Assembly (NCBI GenBank): GCA_016930855.1
Contig: JAFGFX010000388.1
Coordinates: 1 to 34,957 of the forward strand
DNA from: Sedimentisphaerales bacterium
Lineage (GTDB): Bacteria; Planctomycetota; Phycisphaerae; Sedimentisphaerales; SM23-30
Direction of reading: 5' to 3'
DNA length: 34,957 bases
The notes beneath the pieces are model-generated. The model was not told the origin of the DNA and ran no database searches. It was given only the letters and a program-made list of their open reading frames with translations. Shown piece by piece: positions 1-11,391 of the stretch. Position 1 is the stretch's first letter, and the number at the start of each line of letters is the position of its first letter. The translations under genes and the position numbers were made by a program.

Positions 1-153
1 GCCGGCGACTTGGGGAGACAGCTTACCGATCGGCTTACGTACAAATGCCGGCGACTTGGGGAGACAGCTTACCGATCGGCTTACGTATAAATGCCGGCGA
101 CTTGGGGAGACAGCTTACCGATAGGCTTACGTATAAATGCCGGCGACTTGGGA
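1..153. repeat. 46-bp tandem repeat, three full copies plus a 15-bp partial copy
   Basis: Copies lie at 1-46, 47-92 and 93-138, and a truncated copy (GCCGGCGACTTGGG-) begins at 139. Copies 1 and 2 differ at one base (TACGTACAAAT against TACGTATAAAT); copies 2 and 3 also differ at one base (CGATCGG against CGATAGG). Each unit contains the short palindromes GCCGGC, CCGATCGG (lost in copy 3) and TACGTA. There are no unique spacers, so this is not a CRISPR array. The window edge cuts the array, so the true copy number is unknown. It lies directly upstream of the atp operon. Confidence 0.95.
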
Positions 154-189
154 GTGAAAAGACATGCCAGAGGGCAGTGAGGAGATGAT

Positions 190-669
190 TTGCTAGGCAG
201 GCTGGCAAAGCTGGCGATCCAGGCGGCGGGACTGGTGCTCATGGTCGTGCTGCTTGCATCCTGGCCGAGCTATCGCTGGGGCGGCAGCGAGAACCTGCAG
301 GCGATGCTGGCCGGGGCGGGCTTGACCCTGGTGGTCAGCATCATCAGCCTGATCCCGATGGCCGCCGCCGTCCAGCGTCGGGCCGACTGGCTGGGCCAGG
401 CCTGCCTGGGGGCGACCGTGATTCGGCTGCTGGGGACCCTGGTAGCGGGGATGGGCTGGTACCTGCTCCTGCGGCCGCGCCTGGCGGCCTTCGCCCTCTG
501 GACGATGCTGTTTTACCTGATTCTGCTAGCCTGGGAAACGAAAACGGCCATGGGGTACATCCGGCTCGTGTACGGCGAGCCGAAAAAAACGCCGTACGGA
601 CCGGGCCAACATGAATCGAACAAACAACCGGACGACCGACTATCCGAAGCGCCGCGAAAGGAAACATGA
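190..669 (+). CDS. atpI: ATP synthase subunit I-like membrane protein
   Basis: A 159-residue hydrophobic protein with about four predicted membrane segments (near residues 10-26, 38-60, 72-95 and 98-115) and a polar, charged C-terminal tail. Position as the first gene before atpB and its size and topology fit AtpI, the poorly conserved accessory protein linked to F1Fo assembly; sequence similarity alone is weak. The start is TTG at 190, preceded by GAGGAG at 179-184. The in-frame ATGs just upstream (164 and 185) read straight into a TAG, so they cannot start this protein. The stop overlaps the atpB start in ATGA (666-669), which suggests translational coupling. Confidence 0.7.
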   Translation: MLGRLAKLAIQAAGLVLMVVLLASWPSYRWGGSENLQAMLAGAGLTLVVSIISLIPMAAAVQRRADWLGQACLGATVIRLLGTLVAGMGWYLLLRPRLAAFALWTMLFYLILLAWETKTAMGYIRLVYGEPKKTPYGPGQHESNKQPDDRLSEAPRKET

Positions 670-1463
670 CGCAACCGACCCTAGCGATTCTGGCCTCCTC
701 CAATCCGCTGGATCATGTGGTACAGCATGAGCTGTTCCAGGTGGGACCGGTGCTCGTGACCAACCACATGCTCATGCTGATCCTGGGGGCGCTGCTGCTG
801 CTGCTGATCGTGCCCTTGATCGCCCGGCAGCGGTCGATGGTGCCCTCGGGGCTGCGGAACTTCTTCGAGGCGATCTGCGTCTTCCTGCGGGAGGAGGTGG
901 CCCGGCCGGTCCTCGGCGAAAACACCGACCGGTTCATCAAGTTCATCTGGACGACGTTCTTCTTCATCCTGTTCTGCAACCTGATCGGCATGGTCCCCGT
1001 GGACGGGATCCTGGTGCTGGCCTCGCTGGGGCATCTCAAACACTTCGGCGGCACGGCCACGTCCAATATCTGGGTGACCGGCACCCTGGCGGCCTGCGCC
1101 TTCCTGATGATCCACGTCTCGGGGATCCGCCAGCAGGGCCTCTGGCGGTACCTCAAGAACTTCATCCCCCACGTGCCCTGGCCGCTGATCCCGGTGATGT
1201 ACGCCCTGGAGTTCATCGGGGCGCTGGTCAAGCCCTTCGCCCTGGCGATTCGTCTGTTCGCCAACATGATGGCGGGCCATACGGTCCTGGGGGCCCTGAT
1301 CGGCATGGGACTGGCCGCCCGCAGCATCCCCATCGCCGGGGTGACCGTCTTCGGCTGCGCCGCCCTGAGCCTGCTGGAGTTGTTCGTGGCGTTCCTGCAG
1401 GCGTATATCTTCACCTACCTGACGACGCTGTTCATCGGGGCGGCCGTGCATCCGGAACACTGA
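666..1463 (+). CDS. atpB: F1Fo ATP synthase subunit a
   Basis: A 265-residue integral membrane protein that forms the ion half-channels of the Fo stator. The diagnostic segment 'ALAIRLFANMMAGH' at residues 192-205 contains the essential arginine (R196) that faces the c-ring carboxylate. Several other hydrophobic helices are clear (about 33-53, 93-116, 138-152 and the C-terminal pair). The ATG at 666 overlaps the atpI stop by four bases. Length and order are normal for the family. An 87-bp spacer precedes atpE. Confidence 0.97.
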   Translation: MTQPTLAILASSNPLDHVVQHELFQVGPVLVTNHMLMLILGALLLLLIVPLIARQRSMVPSGLRNFFEAICVFLREEVARPVLGENTDRFIKFIWTTFFFILFCNLIGMVPVDGILVLASLGHLKHFGGTATSNIWVTGTLAACAFLMIHVSGIRQQGLWRYLKNFIPHVPWPLIPVMYALEFIGALVKPFALAIRLFANMMAGHTVLGALIGMGLAARSIPIAGVTVFGCAALSLLELFVAFLQAYIFTYLTTLFIGAAVHPEH

Positions 1464-1550
1464 GAATTCCCGACACGGGAATAACGTGATACAAGAGGAC
1501 ACCTGCAAACCGGAAAACAGAGGTTTTCGTTCAAAACTGGAGGTCATACA

Positions 1551-1823
1551 ATGTTGGATCCTATGATTCTGGCGGAAGGCACGCAACTGTTCGGCGATCA
1601 GGGTTTGGCCATCCTGGGAGCCGCCGTGGGCGCCGGCCTGGTGGTCATCGGCGCGGCCAAGGGGATCGGCCATATCGCGGGCAACTCGGTCGACAGCATC
1701 GCCCGCCAGCCCGAAGCCGGCGGGCGCATCTTCACCAGCATGATCATCTCGGCGGCCCTGATCGAGGGATTCACCTTCTTCGCCCTGGTGGTCTGCCTGC
1801 TGGCGGCGAACAAACTCGGGTAA
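1551..1823 (+). CDS. atpE: F1Fo ATP synthase subunit c
   Basis: A 90-residue hairpin protein of the rotor ring. Helix 1 is glycine-rich (GAAVGAGLVVIG), the loop carries the conserved 'SIARQPEA', and helix 2 has the ion-binding glutamate in 'ALIEGFTFF'. Compared by eye with Na+-type c subunits, the positions of the extra ligands hold I, G and F instead of Q, S and Y, so a proton ring is inferred. A strong ribosome binding site (GGAGG about 7 bases upstream) fits the high expression this subunit needs. Confidence 0.96.
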   Translation: MLDPMILAEGTQLFGDQGLAILGAAVGAGLVVIGAAKGIGHIAGNSVDSIARQPEAGGRIFTSMIISAALIEGFTFFALVVCLLAANKLG

Positions 1824-1870
1824 GGACGCGACGGGGAACTAGCTGTCTGGCATCAGACGAGGAGAAGGCC

Positions 1871-2518
1871 ATGATACGCCGATCCTTACTATGGTTGGCT
1901 TGCGTAGGGCTGCTGGCGGCGCTGCCGGTCCGGGCGGCCGAGGAAACCGCCCCGCCGCCCGATCAGGCCGCCAGCCACGAGGACGCCGCCAGCCACGAAG
2001 GCGGACACGACGCCCCCGGCGAGTCCCCGGACATCTTCTCGGGAACCTGGGGGACCGCCATATTGACCCTGGCGATCTTCATCGTGCTGCTGGCCGTGCT
2101 GGGCAAGTGGGCCTGGGGGCCGATCCTGTCCGGCCTGCAAAAACGCGAGGAACACATCCGCCGCTCAATCGAGGACGCCGAGCACGCCCGCGCCCAGGCC
2201 GAAGAGGCGCTGGCCCAGTACCAGGAGCAGCTCGCCCAGGCCAACCGCGAGGCCCAAGGCATCATCGACCAGGGCCGGTCCGACGCGGCCAAACTCGCCG
2301 AGCAGCTCAAACAGAACGCCCAGGCCGAGGCCCAAACCCTCCGCCAACAGGCCCAGCAGGACATCGAGTCCGCCAAGCAGCAGGCCCTGCGGGATCTGTG
2401 CGACCAAACCTGCGAGTTGGCGACGGACATCGCCGGCAAGATCCTCAAACGCAGTCTGAATCCCCAGGACCATCGCGATCTGCTCAACGACGCGATCAAC
2501 CACCTCCAATCCAACTGA
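1871..2518 (+). CDS. atpF: F1Fo ATP synthase subunit b with N-terminal signal peptide
   Basis: A 215-residue peripheral-stalk protein. The usual elements are present: one membrane helix (about residues 61-80) followed by a long Ala/Gln/Glu-rich coiled coil (90-190) and a C-terminal delta-binding region. Unusually, the membrane helix is preceded by a typical signal peptide (MIRRS, hydrophobic core, A-x-A-like site near residue 23) and a polar segment with a duplicated 'AASHE' motif rich in His and Asp (33-46). Standard b subunits begin almost directly with the membrane helix. The extension would place the matured N-terminus outside the membrane. The next gene lies 182-209 bp downstream. Confidence 0.92.
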   Translation: MIRRSLLWLACVGLLAALPVRAAEETAPPPDQAASHEDAASHEGGHDAPGESPDIFSGTWGTAILTLAIFIVLLAVLGKWAWGPILSGLQKREEHIRRSIEDAEHARAQAEEALAQYQEQLAQANREAQGIIDQGRSDAAKLAEQLKQNAQAEAQTLRQQAQQDIESAKQQALRDLCDQTCELATDIAGKILKRSLNPQDHRDLLNDAINHLQSN

Positions 2519-2727
2519 CCTGGGCCACTTGAGCCGAAAGGCGGTTGGGCCAACAGGCCAATGGGGCGGCGGGCGAAGGGGCTGACTGTTGAATGGGGCA
2601 GCGGGTGAATAATTAGAAAAAACGGTTGACGACAAGCGGCATGCCTTTGCCAAGCATAGATAACAGGGCAAACCATACCTGCCCCGCCTTCAACTAAGGC
2701 GTGACGTCAGAAACGGGAGAAGAGAAG

Positions 2728-3315
2728 TTGGCATCGGATCGAAGTCAGGCCATCGCCCGGTTGTACGCCGAGGCGCTCTTTGAGATCGCCCGCGAGCGAG
2801 AGCAGGCGGCGTCCATCCGCCAGGAGTTGTCGGCCCTGGCCGAGCTGATCCGCCAGAACGACGAGTGGCGGGTCTTCCTGGAAACGCCCGCCCTGCGGCG
2901 GGAGACCAAGGCCGAAACGCTCGCGAAGGTGTTTCAAGACAACCTCAGCGACCTGGTGATGGACTTCCTGATGGTCGTGGCCCGAAAGGATCGCCTGGCG
3001 CTGCTCGGCGAGATCGAGCAGGCCTTCGGCGCGCTGGACGATCAGGCCGCCGGCCGCCTGCGGGGCACGATCACCACGGCGATCGACCTGGACAAGAAGG
3101 AACAGGCCCGCCTGGCGGAACGGATCTCCCGGGCGCTGCGCCAAACGGTCACCCTGGAAAACCGCACCGATCCGGCCATCCTGGGCGGCATGATCCTGGC
3201 CATCGAGGATACCGTGATCGATGGCTCCGTGTACAAATCCCTGCGACAGTACGCCCGGCAGATCAAACGGCGGACCGAGCAGAGCCTGGACGCCGGCCGG
3301 ATACTCACCGAGTAA
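2728..3315 (+). CDS. atpH: F1Fo ATP synthase subunit delta
   Basis: About 195 residues beginning 'MASDRSQAIARLYAEALFE', matching the family opening in which an ARxYAxALF helix contacts the alpha N-termini. The C-terminal half contains the expected 'ILGGMILAIEDTVIDGSV' segment. Two starts are possible: GTG at 2701 (204 residues) with only a weak AAGG, or TTG at 2728 with GGGAG eight bases upstream. The second is preferred because it gives the usual family N-terminus. It couples the b stalk to F1. Confidence 0.93.
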   Translation: MASDRSQAIARLYAEALFEIAREREQAASIRQELSALAELIRQNDEWRVFLETPALRRETKAETLAKVFQDNLSDLVMDFLMVVARKDRLALLGEIEQAFGALDDQAAGRLRGTITTAIDLDKKEQARLAERISRALRQTVTLENRTDPAILGGMILAIEDTVIDGSVYKSLRQYARQIKRRTEQSLDAGRILTE

Positions 3316-3375
3316 AATGCCGCAGCGCAGGGACGAGACGAAATCCGAGAGTTGCTTTTGACGGGATGGATTCTC

Positions 3376-4899
<1,524 letters not shown>

Positions 4900-4929
4900 T
4901 CCAAACCAGAACCATCATGACGGGAATCC

Positions 4930-5832
4930 ATGGCCACCACGCGTGAAATAGTCAAGCGGCGGCGTTCCGTCGGGAACATCCGCAAGATCACCAAGACGAT
5001 GGAGATGATCGCCACGGCGAAATTCCGCAAGGCCCTCAACCGCGCGGTCGGATCCAAGCCCTATACCCAGAAGATCACCGAACTGGCCAGCGCCCTGGCG
5101 GCGGGCCTCGCCGATCAGACGTCTCATCCACTGCTCCAGCGGCACAGCGAGTCAAACCGCGTCGTGCTGCTGGCCCTGACCAGCAACCGCGGCCTCTGCG
5201 GCGGGTACAACGGCAACGTCATCCGCCTGACCGGCCAGCAGATCCGGATGCTGCGGGACGAACAGACCGAGATCGACCTGCGGGTCTCCGGCAAAAAAGG
5301 CATCTATGCCCTGCGCTTCATGGGCCACTCGATCCAGCAGCAGTACACCCACTTCGAAGACAAGGTCACCTTCGCCCAGGTGGCGGACCTGGCCGAGGAA
5401 CTGATGGATCTGTACTGCCGCAAACAGATCGACGGCGTGCGGGTGGTCTTTACCCGCTTCGTCTCGTCCGCTAGGCACTACGCCGACGTGCTGAACCTGC
5501 TGCCGATCCAGCCGGCGGCCCCGGCGGCCCAAACACCCGAATCAGCCGGCCACCCAACCGGCGGCCTGAACATTGAAGAGTACCTGTTTTCGCCCCCGGC
5601 CCGGGAGATCCTCGACGAGCTCATCCCGATCACGGTGAAGACCGAGTTGTTCCAGTGCGTTATGGATTCCGTGGTCAGCGAGCAGGTGGCGCGGATGAGC
5701 GCCATGAAGGCCGCCACGGACAACGCCCAGCAGATGATCCAGGCCCTGACGCGGCAATACAACCGGGCCCGCCAGAGCCAGATCACCAGTGAACTGCTCG
5801 ACATCCTCGGCGGCGTCGAAGCGCTGAAATAA
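4930..5832 (+). CDS. atpG: F1Fo ATP synthase subunit gamma
   Basis: A 300-residue central-stalk rotor subunit. The N-terminal helix 'VGNIRKITKTMEMIATAKFRKA' region and the C-terminal helix 'YNRARQSQITSELLDILGG' form the antiparallel coiled coil that turns inside the alpha-beta hexamer. The internal 'TSNRGLCGGYN' is a family signature. It starts 30 bases after atpA and is slightly longer than the common 285-290 residues because of a Pro/Ala/Thr-rich insertion near residues 195-213. Confidence 0.97.
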   Translation: MATTREIVKRRRSVGNIRKITKTMEMIATAKFRKALNRAVGSKPYTQKITELASALAAGLADQTSHPLLQRHSESNRVVLLALTSNRGLCGGYNGNVIRLTGQQIRMLRDEQTEIDLRVSGKKGIYALRFMGHSIQQQYTHFEDKVTFAQVADLAEELMDLYCRKQIDGVRVVFTRFVSSARHYADVLNLLPIQPAAPAAQTPESAGHPTGGLNIEEYLFSPPAREILDELIPITVKTELFQCVMDSVVSEQVARMSAMKAATDNAQQMIQALTRQYNRARQSQITSELLDILGGVEALK

Positions 5833-5887
5833 AAGGAAAGAGCCACGAAGTACATTGCCGGCCGTCTTCGGTCTGCGATACTTCTGA

Positions 5888-7366
<1,479 letters not shown>

Positions 7367-7472
7367 GACGCATCGAGCACGGGTCAGACGCCGATCGCGG
7401 CGACGTCAGCGGTGACGACGCCGCGAGGGCCGGTCGGCGAGCGGTCTGCTGCTCAAGGGCAATCGCGACACA

Positions 7473-7898
7473 GTGAGTGATAGCATGACGGACCACCAAA
7501 AGATACGCTGCATCGTCATTACCCCGGAACGCCAGGCGGCGGACGCCGAGGCGCTGGCCGTCGTTCTGCCGGCGCACGACGGGCTGGTGGGGGTCCTGCC
7601 CAACCACGCGCCCTTCCTCTGCAAGCTGGGCATGGGGCTGCTGCGCTACCGGGATATCCAGAACCGCGAGCACGCCCTGTTCATCGAGGGCGGCTTCGGC
7701 CATGTCCGCGATAACGAGGTGAGTATCCTGACCCAGACGGCGATCGCCGCGGACAAGATCACCACCGCCGAGGCCGATACGCAGGTCCGCCAGGCCGAGG
7801 CCCTGCCCGCCGCCACCATCGAGGAAGTAGACACCCGCCGACACGCGATCCGGCGGGCCAAGTACCTCCGACAGTTGACCGGCGCAACCGAATCCTGA
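7473..7898 (+). CDS. atpC: F1Fo ATP synthase subunit epsilon
   Basis: A 137-141-residue subunit with the N-terminal beta-sandwich ('LPAHDGLVGVLPNHAPFLCKLG', read in parts) and a C-terminal helical hairpin of about 45 residues. It caps the rotor and can inhibit ATP hydrolysis. Starts are GTG 7473 or ATG 7485; neither has a strong ribosome binding site. The 106-bp spacer after atpD is longer than usual and contains a CGCCG/CGGCG hairpin at 7389-7402. It is the last gene of the operon. Confidence 0.95.
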   Translation: MSDSMTDHQKIRCIVITPERQAADAEALAVVLPAHDGLVGVLPNHAPFLCKLGMGLLRYRDIQNREHALFIEGGFGHVRDNEVSILTQTAIAADKITTAEADTQVRQAEALPAATIEEVDTRRHAIRRAKYLRQLTGATES

Positions 7899-7912
7899 TC
7901 CGACCAAACCTC

Positions 7913-7985
7913 CGGCTAATGATAAAGCCGCCCCATTCCGACCAATTCGAATGTTGATCGGGCTAAACGCACAGCAGTTGCGTTT
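7913..7985. terminator. hairpins between convergent atpC and nadD
   Basis: Two stem-loops lie in the 143-bp convergent spacer: CGGCT/AGCCG at 7913-7930 (8-base loop) and AAACGCA/TGCGTTT at 7965-7985 (7-base loop). The second has A and U flanks on either strand and could end transcription from both sides. Neither is a textbook terminator. Confidence 0.45.
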
Positions 7986-8041
7986 CAACCAACTGCCCAG
8001 GCATCCGAATCCCGATCCGGCAAAACGTACATTCTCCTTTT

Positions 8042-8683
8042 TTAACCGGCCGCGACCGAGCCGCCATGATAGAGTCGATGGTCGCGGATATAGTCGGCCA
8101 CCGCCTCGGGGACCAGGTAGCGGATCGAGCGGTTCCGGCGGACCCGGTCGCGGATGTCCGTGGCGGAGATCTCGATCCCCGGCGTGGCCAGGATGTGCCG
8201 GCGGATGCGGTCGATCTGGTCGGCCGGAAGGGAATCGAGCCGGCGGTCCAGATCGCCGGGCGAATACCCCGGCCGGGCGGCCGTGACGATGATGCATTCC
8301 TCGGCCAGCCGCTGGATCTGGTGCCAGCCGTTTAGCTCCGGGAGGGAATCCGCCCCGATCAGCCAGTACAGGACCGCCTCGAGGCCATAGAGCCCGCGGA
8401 AATGCAGTACGGTGTCCAGCGTATAGCTGGGCCCGGCCCGCCGCAACTCGCAGTCCGAGATTTCGAAGAGATCGTCTCCCGCGACGGCCAGTTGCGCCAG
8501 GCGCAGCCGATGGCCCGCCCCGGTCAGACGCCCGGCGTCCTTGTGCGGCGGCGCGGCCGAGGGGATCAGGATGACGCGATCCGCCTCCAACTGCTCGGCC
8601 GCCGCGCGGCAGGCGATCAGGTGTCCGTGATGGATCGGGTCGAACGTCCCGCCGAATAATACGATTCCTTTATCGCTGCTCAT
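8042..8683 (-). CDS. nadD: nicotinate-nucleotide adenylyltransferase
   Basis: A 213-residue nucleotidyltransferase that makes nicotinate adenine dinucleotide in NAD synthesis. The N-terminal 'GGTFDPIHHGHL' holds the HxGH-type ATP site; 'IPSAAPPHK' and the C-terminal 'ISATDIRDRVRRNRSIRYLVP' (the ISxTxIR motif) are diagnostic. The ATG at 8683 gives MSSDKGIVLFGG; the open frame extends further upstream, but that part overlaps trpF. The start lies inside the trpF 3' end by 14 bases, so the two genes are probably co-translated. Confidence 0.95.
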   Translation of the reverse strand: MSSDKGIVLFGGTFDPIHHGHLIACRAAAEQLEADRVILIPSAAPPHKDAGRLTGAGHRLRLAQLAVAGDDLFEISDCELRRAGPSYTLDTVLHFRGLYGLEAVLYWLIGADSLPELNGWHQIQRLAEECIIVTAARPGYSPGDLDRRLDSLPADQIDRIRRHILATPGIEISATDIRDRVRRNRSIRYLVPEAVADYIRDHRLYHGGSVAAG

Positions 8684-9302
8684 GGTAGGCGCGTATCCCG
8701 TCAAACAGCAACTTGACCTTGTCCGGGTCCTTGCGGCCCGGTTCGCTTTCCACTCCGCTGCACAGATCGATGCCGTAGGTGCCGACGGCCAGGGCCGCCT
8801 TGATCGTTTCCGGGCCGATGCCGCCGGCCAGAAAGACCTTTTTGTCGCCGACCGACCGGACCCATCCCCAGTCGAAGCGGCGGCCCGTCCCGCCATAGAG
8901 GTCACCGCCAAAGGCGTCCAGCAGGATATACTCCGTCTCGAACCGCTCCACCCGCCGGATGTCCTCCGGACGGCGCAGGCGCAGGGCCTTGATCAGCGGC
9001 AGACCCAGCCGGGCCGCCTCCCGGCAGAAGGCCTCGTCCTCGTCGCCGTGCAGTTGCAGCATGGTCAGGGGGCACTGCCGCAATACCTCGGCAATACGGT
9101 CCAGGCCGGCATTGACGAACAGACCCACCCGCTCCGGGCCGTCGGCGGGCAGAACACCGATGATATCGGCCGCTATGGCCGGCTCGATGTATCGGGGACT
9201 GGATGGATAAAAATTGAAGCCCAGCAGATCGGCGCCGCACTCGGCGGCCCAGAGGCCATCGGCCCGGTTCGTGATGCCGCAAATCTTGATCCTGGCCCTC
9301 AT
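8670..9302 (-). CDS. trpF: phosphoribosylanthranilate isomerase
   Basis: A 210-residue TIM-barrel enzyme of tryptophan synthesis. Visible motifs are 'KICGIT' (catalytic cysteine), 'LQLHGDE', the acidic 'LLDAF' strand followed by 'GGTGRRFDW', and the phosphate loop region 'GIDLCSGVESEPGRKDP'. No other trp gene is in the window, so it is a detached member of the pathway. It overlaps nadD by 14 bases. It is separated from the terpenoid locus by a likely terminator at 9400-9417. Confidence 0.95.
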   Translation of the reverse strand: MRARIKICGITNRADGLWAAECGADLLGFNFYPSSPRYIEPAIAADIIGVLPADGPERVGLFVNAGLDRIAEVLRQCPLTMLQLHGDEDEAFCREAARLGLPLIKALRLRRPEDIRRVERFETEYILLDAFGGDLYGGTGRRFDWGWVRSVGDKKVFLAGGIGPETIKAALAVGTYGIDLCSGVESEPGRKDPDKVKLLFDGIRAYHEQR

Positions 9303-9399
9303 GTCCTCGCCTCAAGTTTTCGGGAACCTGCCCCGAAGGGCCGCCGGGCGAAATCCGCCGGAAACGGCCCGTTCGATGTCCGTAAACATCTATTCTGCC

Positions 9400-9417
9400 A
9401 AAAAAACGCCGACGGCG
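9400..9417 (-). terminator. Rho-independent terminator after the cyclase gene
   Basis: On the minus strand a short GC stem (CGCC-GTC-GGCG, with flanking bases that can extend it) is followed at once by seven T residues. It lies 77 bases past the stop of the cyclase gene and before trpF, so it marks the end of the terpenoid transcription unit. Confidence 0.6.
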
Positions 9418-9493
9418 GTAGTTGAAATTCGCCGATACGCCGGAAGCCGGGATCGGCCGGCACAATCAATCCCTGGCCGCTGGCCCAATCGGA

Positions 9494-11362
9494 TCAATCC
9501 GCCGGCCACAGCCTCTGGGCAATCCGGTCCACCCGCCCGAAGGCGGCCGTCGTAAAGATCAGCGGATAGAGCCGTTCGTAATACCACAACCGGGCAAAAT
9601 ACAGGCCGATCGGCGCCGCCGGGAACACCTGCCCCTGTCGTGTATGCTCCAGCAGCCAATTCGTCCCCCGCCTCAGGGCATCGGCAACCGCTGTTTGGAC
9701 GGCATCCTGCCCGGCTGCCGCCGGCCGCTCGAACCAGGCGGCCAGGGCCTCGACGGCCAGGGCCGTCTCCTCGATCGAGCCTGCCACACCGGCCGCACCG
9801 CCCCAGCCGCCATTGTCGTTCTGGGCGTTCAGCAGCCAATCGACCGCCCGCCTTAGACACCCCGGCCACTGGATTTGACCGGCCGCCTCCGCCGGCAGAC
9901 GGCCGGCCAACAACAGCACCCGGCAGGTCCCGTAGGTCAAATTGGCCTGGTCGTCGGCGTGCTCGTTGCCGAACCACAGAGGCCGCCAGGAGCCGTCGGC
10001 CTGCTGCGCGGCGTCCAAAAACTCACTGCCCCGCCGGATTGCCCGTGTCATCTCCCGCCGGAAATCGTCGAACCCTATCTGCTGATCCCGCCAGGTGGCC
10101 AGTGCCGCCAGCGCGTGGGCGGTGATGTCGGGGCAGCTGCGATCGAACGGCAGCTTGGACCACCCCCGGCAAAACGTCGGGACACCGCCGTCGCGATTCT
10201 GCAGATCCAGCAGCCAGCGAATCCCCGCGGCGGCGGCCAAGACAACATCCGGCCGGTGCGGGCTCAAAGAATGCAGCGCCAGCAGGGCCCCGGCCGTATC
10301 GTCCGCGTCCGGCACGCCGCCGGGCCGATGGGTCCACGCCCAGCCGCCCGGCTCGGCATCGGTGTACGGATGCCTTTGGCGCATCTGCCGGCCCAGCAGC
10401 CAATCGCAGAGTGAGTCCCGCGCCTGTCCATCGAGCGACTCCGACAGAGCGCCGCCGCCGGTCAGGGCCCCCACTGAAAGGGTCGTCAGCCAGGTCGCCA
10501 GATCCGTATCGATAGGCCAACTGCCGTCGTCGCGCCGGGTCCGGGCCAGAAACTCTACCCCCTTTTGCACAACTACGTGCTGGCGGTATCCCGCCGCGGC
10601 CAGACTCATCACCACAAATCCCGTCAGCGGCGCCGCCTCCAGGAATCCCCCCCCTTCCGGCTGCATCGCCGCCAGGACCTCCAGTGTTTTCCCGCCCGCC
10701 AGACGGCGGATCAGGCGGGTAAGGGGATTGGCGGGCGGTCTCTTGCGGTAGCGCAACTGCCCCAAGGCGATCAGGGCCGGCAAGGCGTAGCTGACCACCG
10801 GCAACCGCAGCCGCCGCCAGAGCCCCTGCGGCAGGGCCGCCAGCTCGAACGGCAGCGCCTTAACCCGTCGGAAGCCGTCCGGTTCATCGCCCAGCCGCCC
10901 GCAGACGGCGGCGAGTGCCAGGATCGGCACGGAAAAGGTCCGGTCCCGCCCGTAGCGGTCATTTATCGCACGCACCAGGAAATCCGGCTCCAGCAATCCG
11001 ATTTGCGATTGCAGCCAGGCCCGGACCCGCTCAAGCAGGGGGCGATAGCGGGCCGGCTCCGCCATGATGCCGAAGGCCGACCAGGCCAGCAGGGTGGTAC
11101 TCAGATTGCTTTGGCTGATCTCACTGTCGCCCCAGCCGCCGTCGGCATTGACGTGACCGGCCAGCCAATCCAAACCCTGCTCGATTTCTCGTTGGAAACG
11201 CCGGTCGTCGACGCAGCGGAAGGCGACCACCGCGATCGCCGTCGCCAGGGCGCTGCTGGACAGGTGACCGGGCCAATAGCCGTCCACATGACGGTGGGCC
11301 AGCAACCGCTGCCGGCAGTTCGATAAGGCCGCTGCCAATCGCTCCCGTTGCGCTGGTTCCAT
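9494..11362 (-). CDS. squalene-hopene-cyclase-like terpene cyclase
   Basis: A 622-residue protein with repeated QW-type motifs (for example 'DGGWGDSEISQSN' near 74-86, 'QNDNGGWGG' near 514-522 and 'QADGSWRPLWFGNEHADDQ' near 454-472), as in the alpha/alpha-barrel class II terpene cyclases. 'PDADDTAGALLAL' at 351-363 carries the DxDDT motif whose aspartate protonates the substrate in squalene-hopene cyclases. The length (about 630 in the family) is complete. The C-terminus 'YFARLWYYERLYPLIFTTA' is a family-like end. The ATG at 11362 has a GTGGGG ribosome binding site; a longer frame upstream reads into the neighbour. No squalene synthase gene is nearby, so the substrate is open: squalene, a polyprenol or a diphosphate. 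It lies 29 bases after the amidase-like gene and is the last gene of the locus. Confidence 0.85.
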   Translation of the reverse strand: MEPAQRERLAAALSNCRQRLLAHRHVDGYWPGHLSSSALATAIAVVAFRCVDDRRFQREIEQGLDWLAGHVNADGGWGDSEISQSNLSTTLLAWSAFGIMAEPARYRPLLERVRAWLQSQIGLLEPDFLVRAINDRYGRDRTFSVPILALAAVCGRLGDEPDGFRRVKALPFELAALPQGLWRRLRLPVVSYALPALIALGQLRYRKRPPANPLTRLIRRLAGGKTLEVLAAMQPEGGGFLEAAPLTGFVVMSLAAAGYRQHVVVQKGVEFLARTRRDDGSWPIDTDLATWLTTLSVGALTGGGALSESLDGQARDSLCDWLLGRQMRQRHPYTDAEPGGWAWTHRPGGVPDADDTAGALLALHSLSPHRPDVVLAAAAGIRWLLDLQNRDGGVPTFCRGWSKLPFDRSCPDITAHALAALATWRDQQIGFDDFRREMTRAIRRGSEFLDAAQQADGSWRPLWFGNEHADDQANLTYGTCRVLLLAGRLPAEAAGQIQWPGCLRRAVDWLLNAQNDNGGWGGAAGVAGSIEETALAVEALAAWFERPAAAGQDAVQTAVADALRRGTNWLLEHTRQGQVFPAAPIGLYFARLWYYERLYPLIFTTAAFGRVDRIAQRLWPAD

Positions 11363-11391
11363 TCGATTTGCCCCACCCGAATTAACCGGGA

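Noticed and set aside
1-153. CRISPR array
   Set aside because: Units are directly adjacent with no spacers, and no cas genes are present.
164-196. Ten-codon frame before atpI (ATG at 164 to TAG)
   Set aside because: Too short to support as a gene; the frame runs into the atpI start region and has no ribosome binding site of its own.
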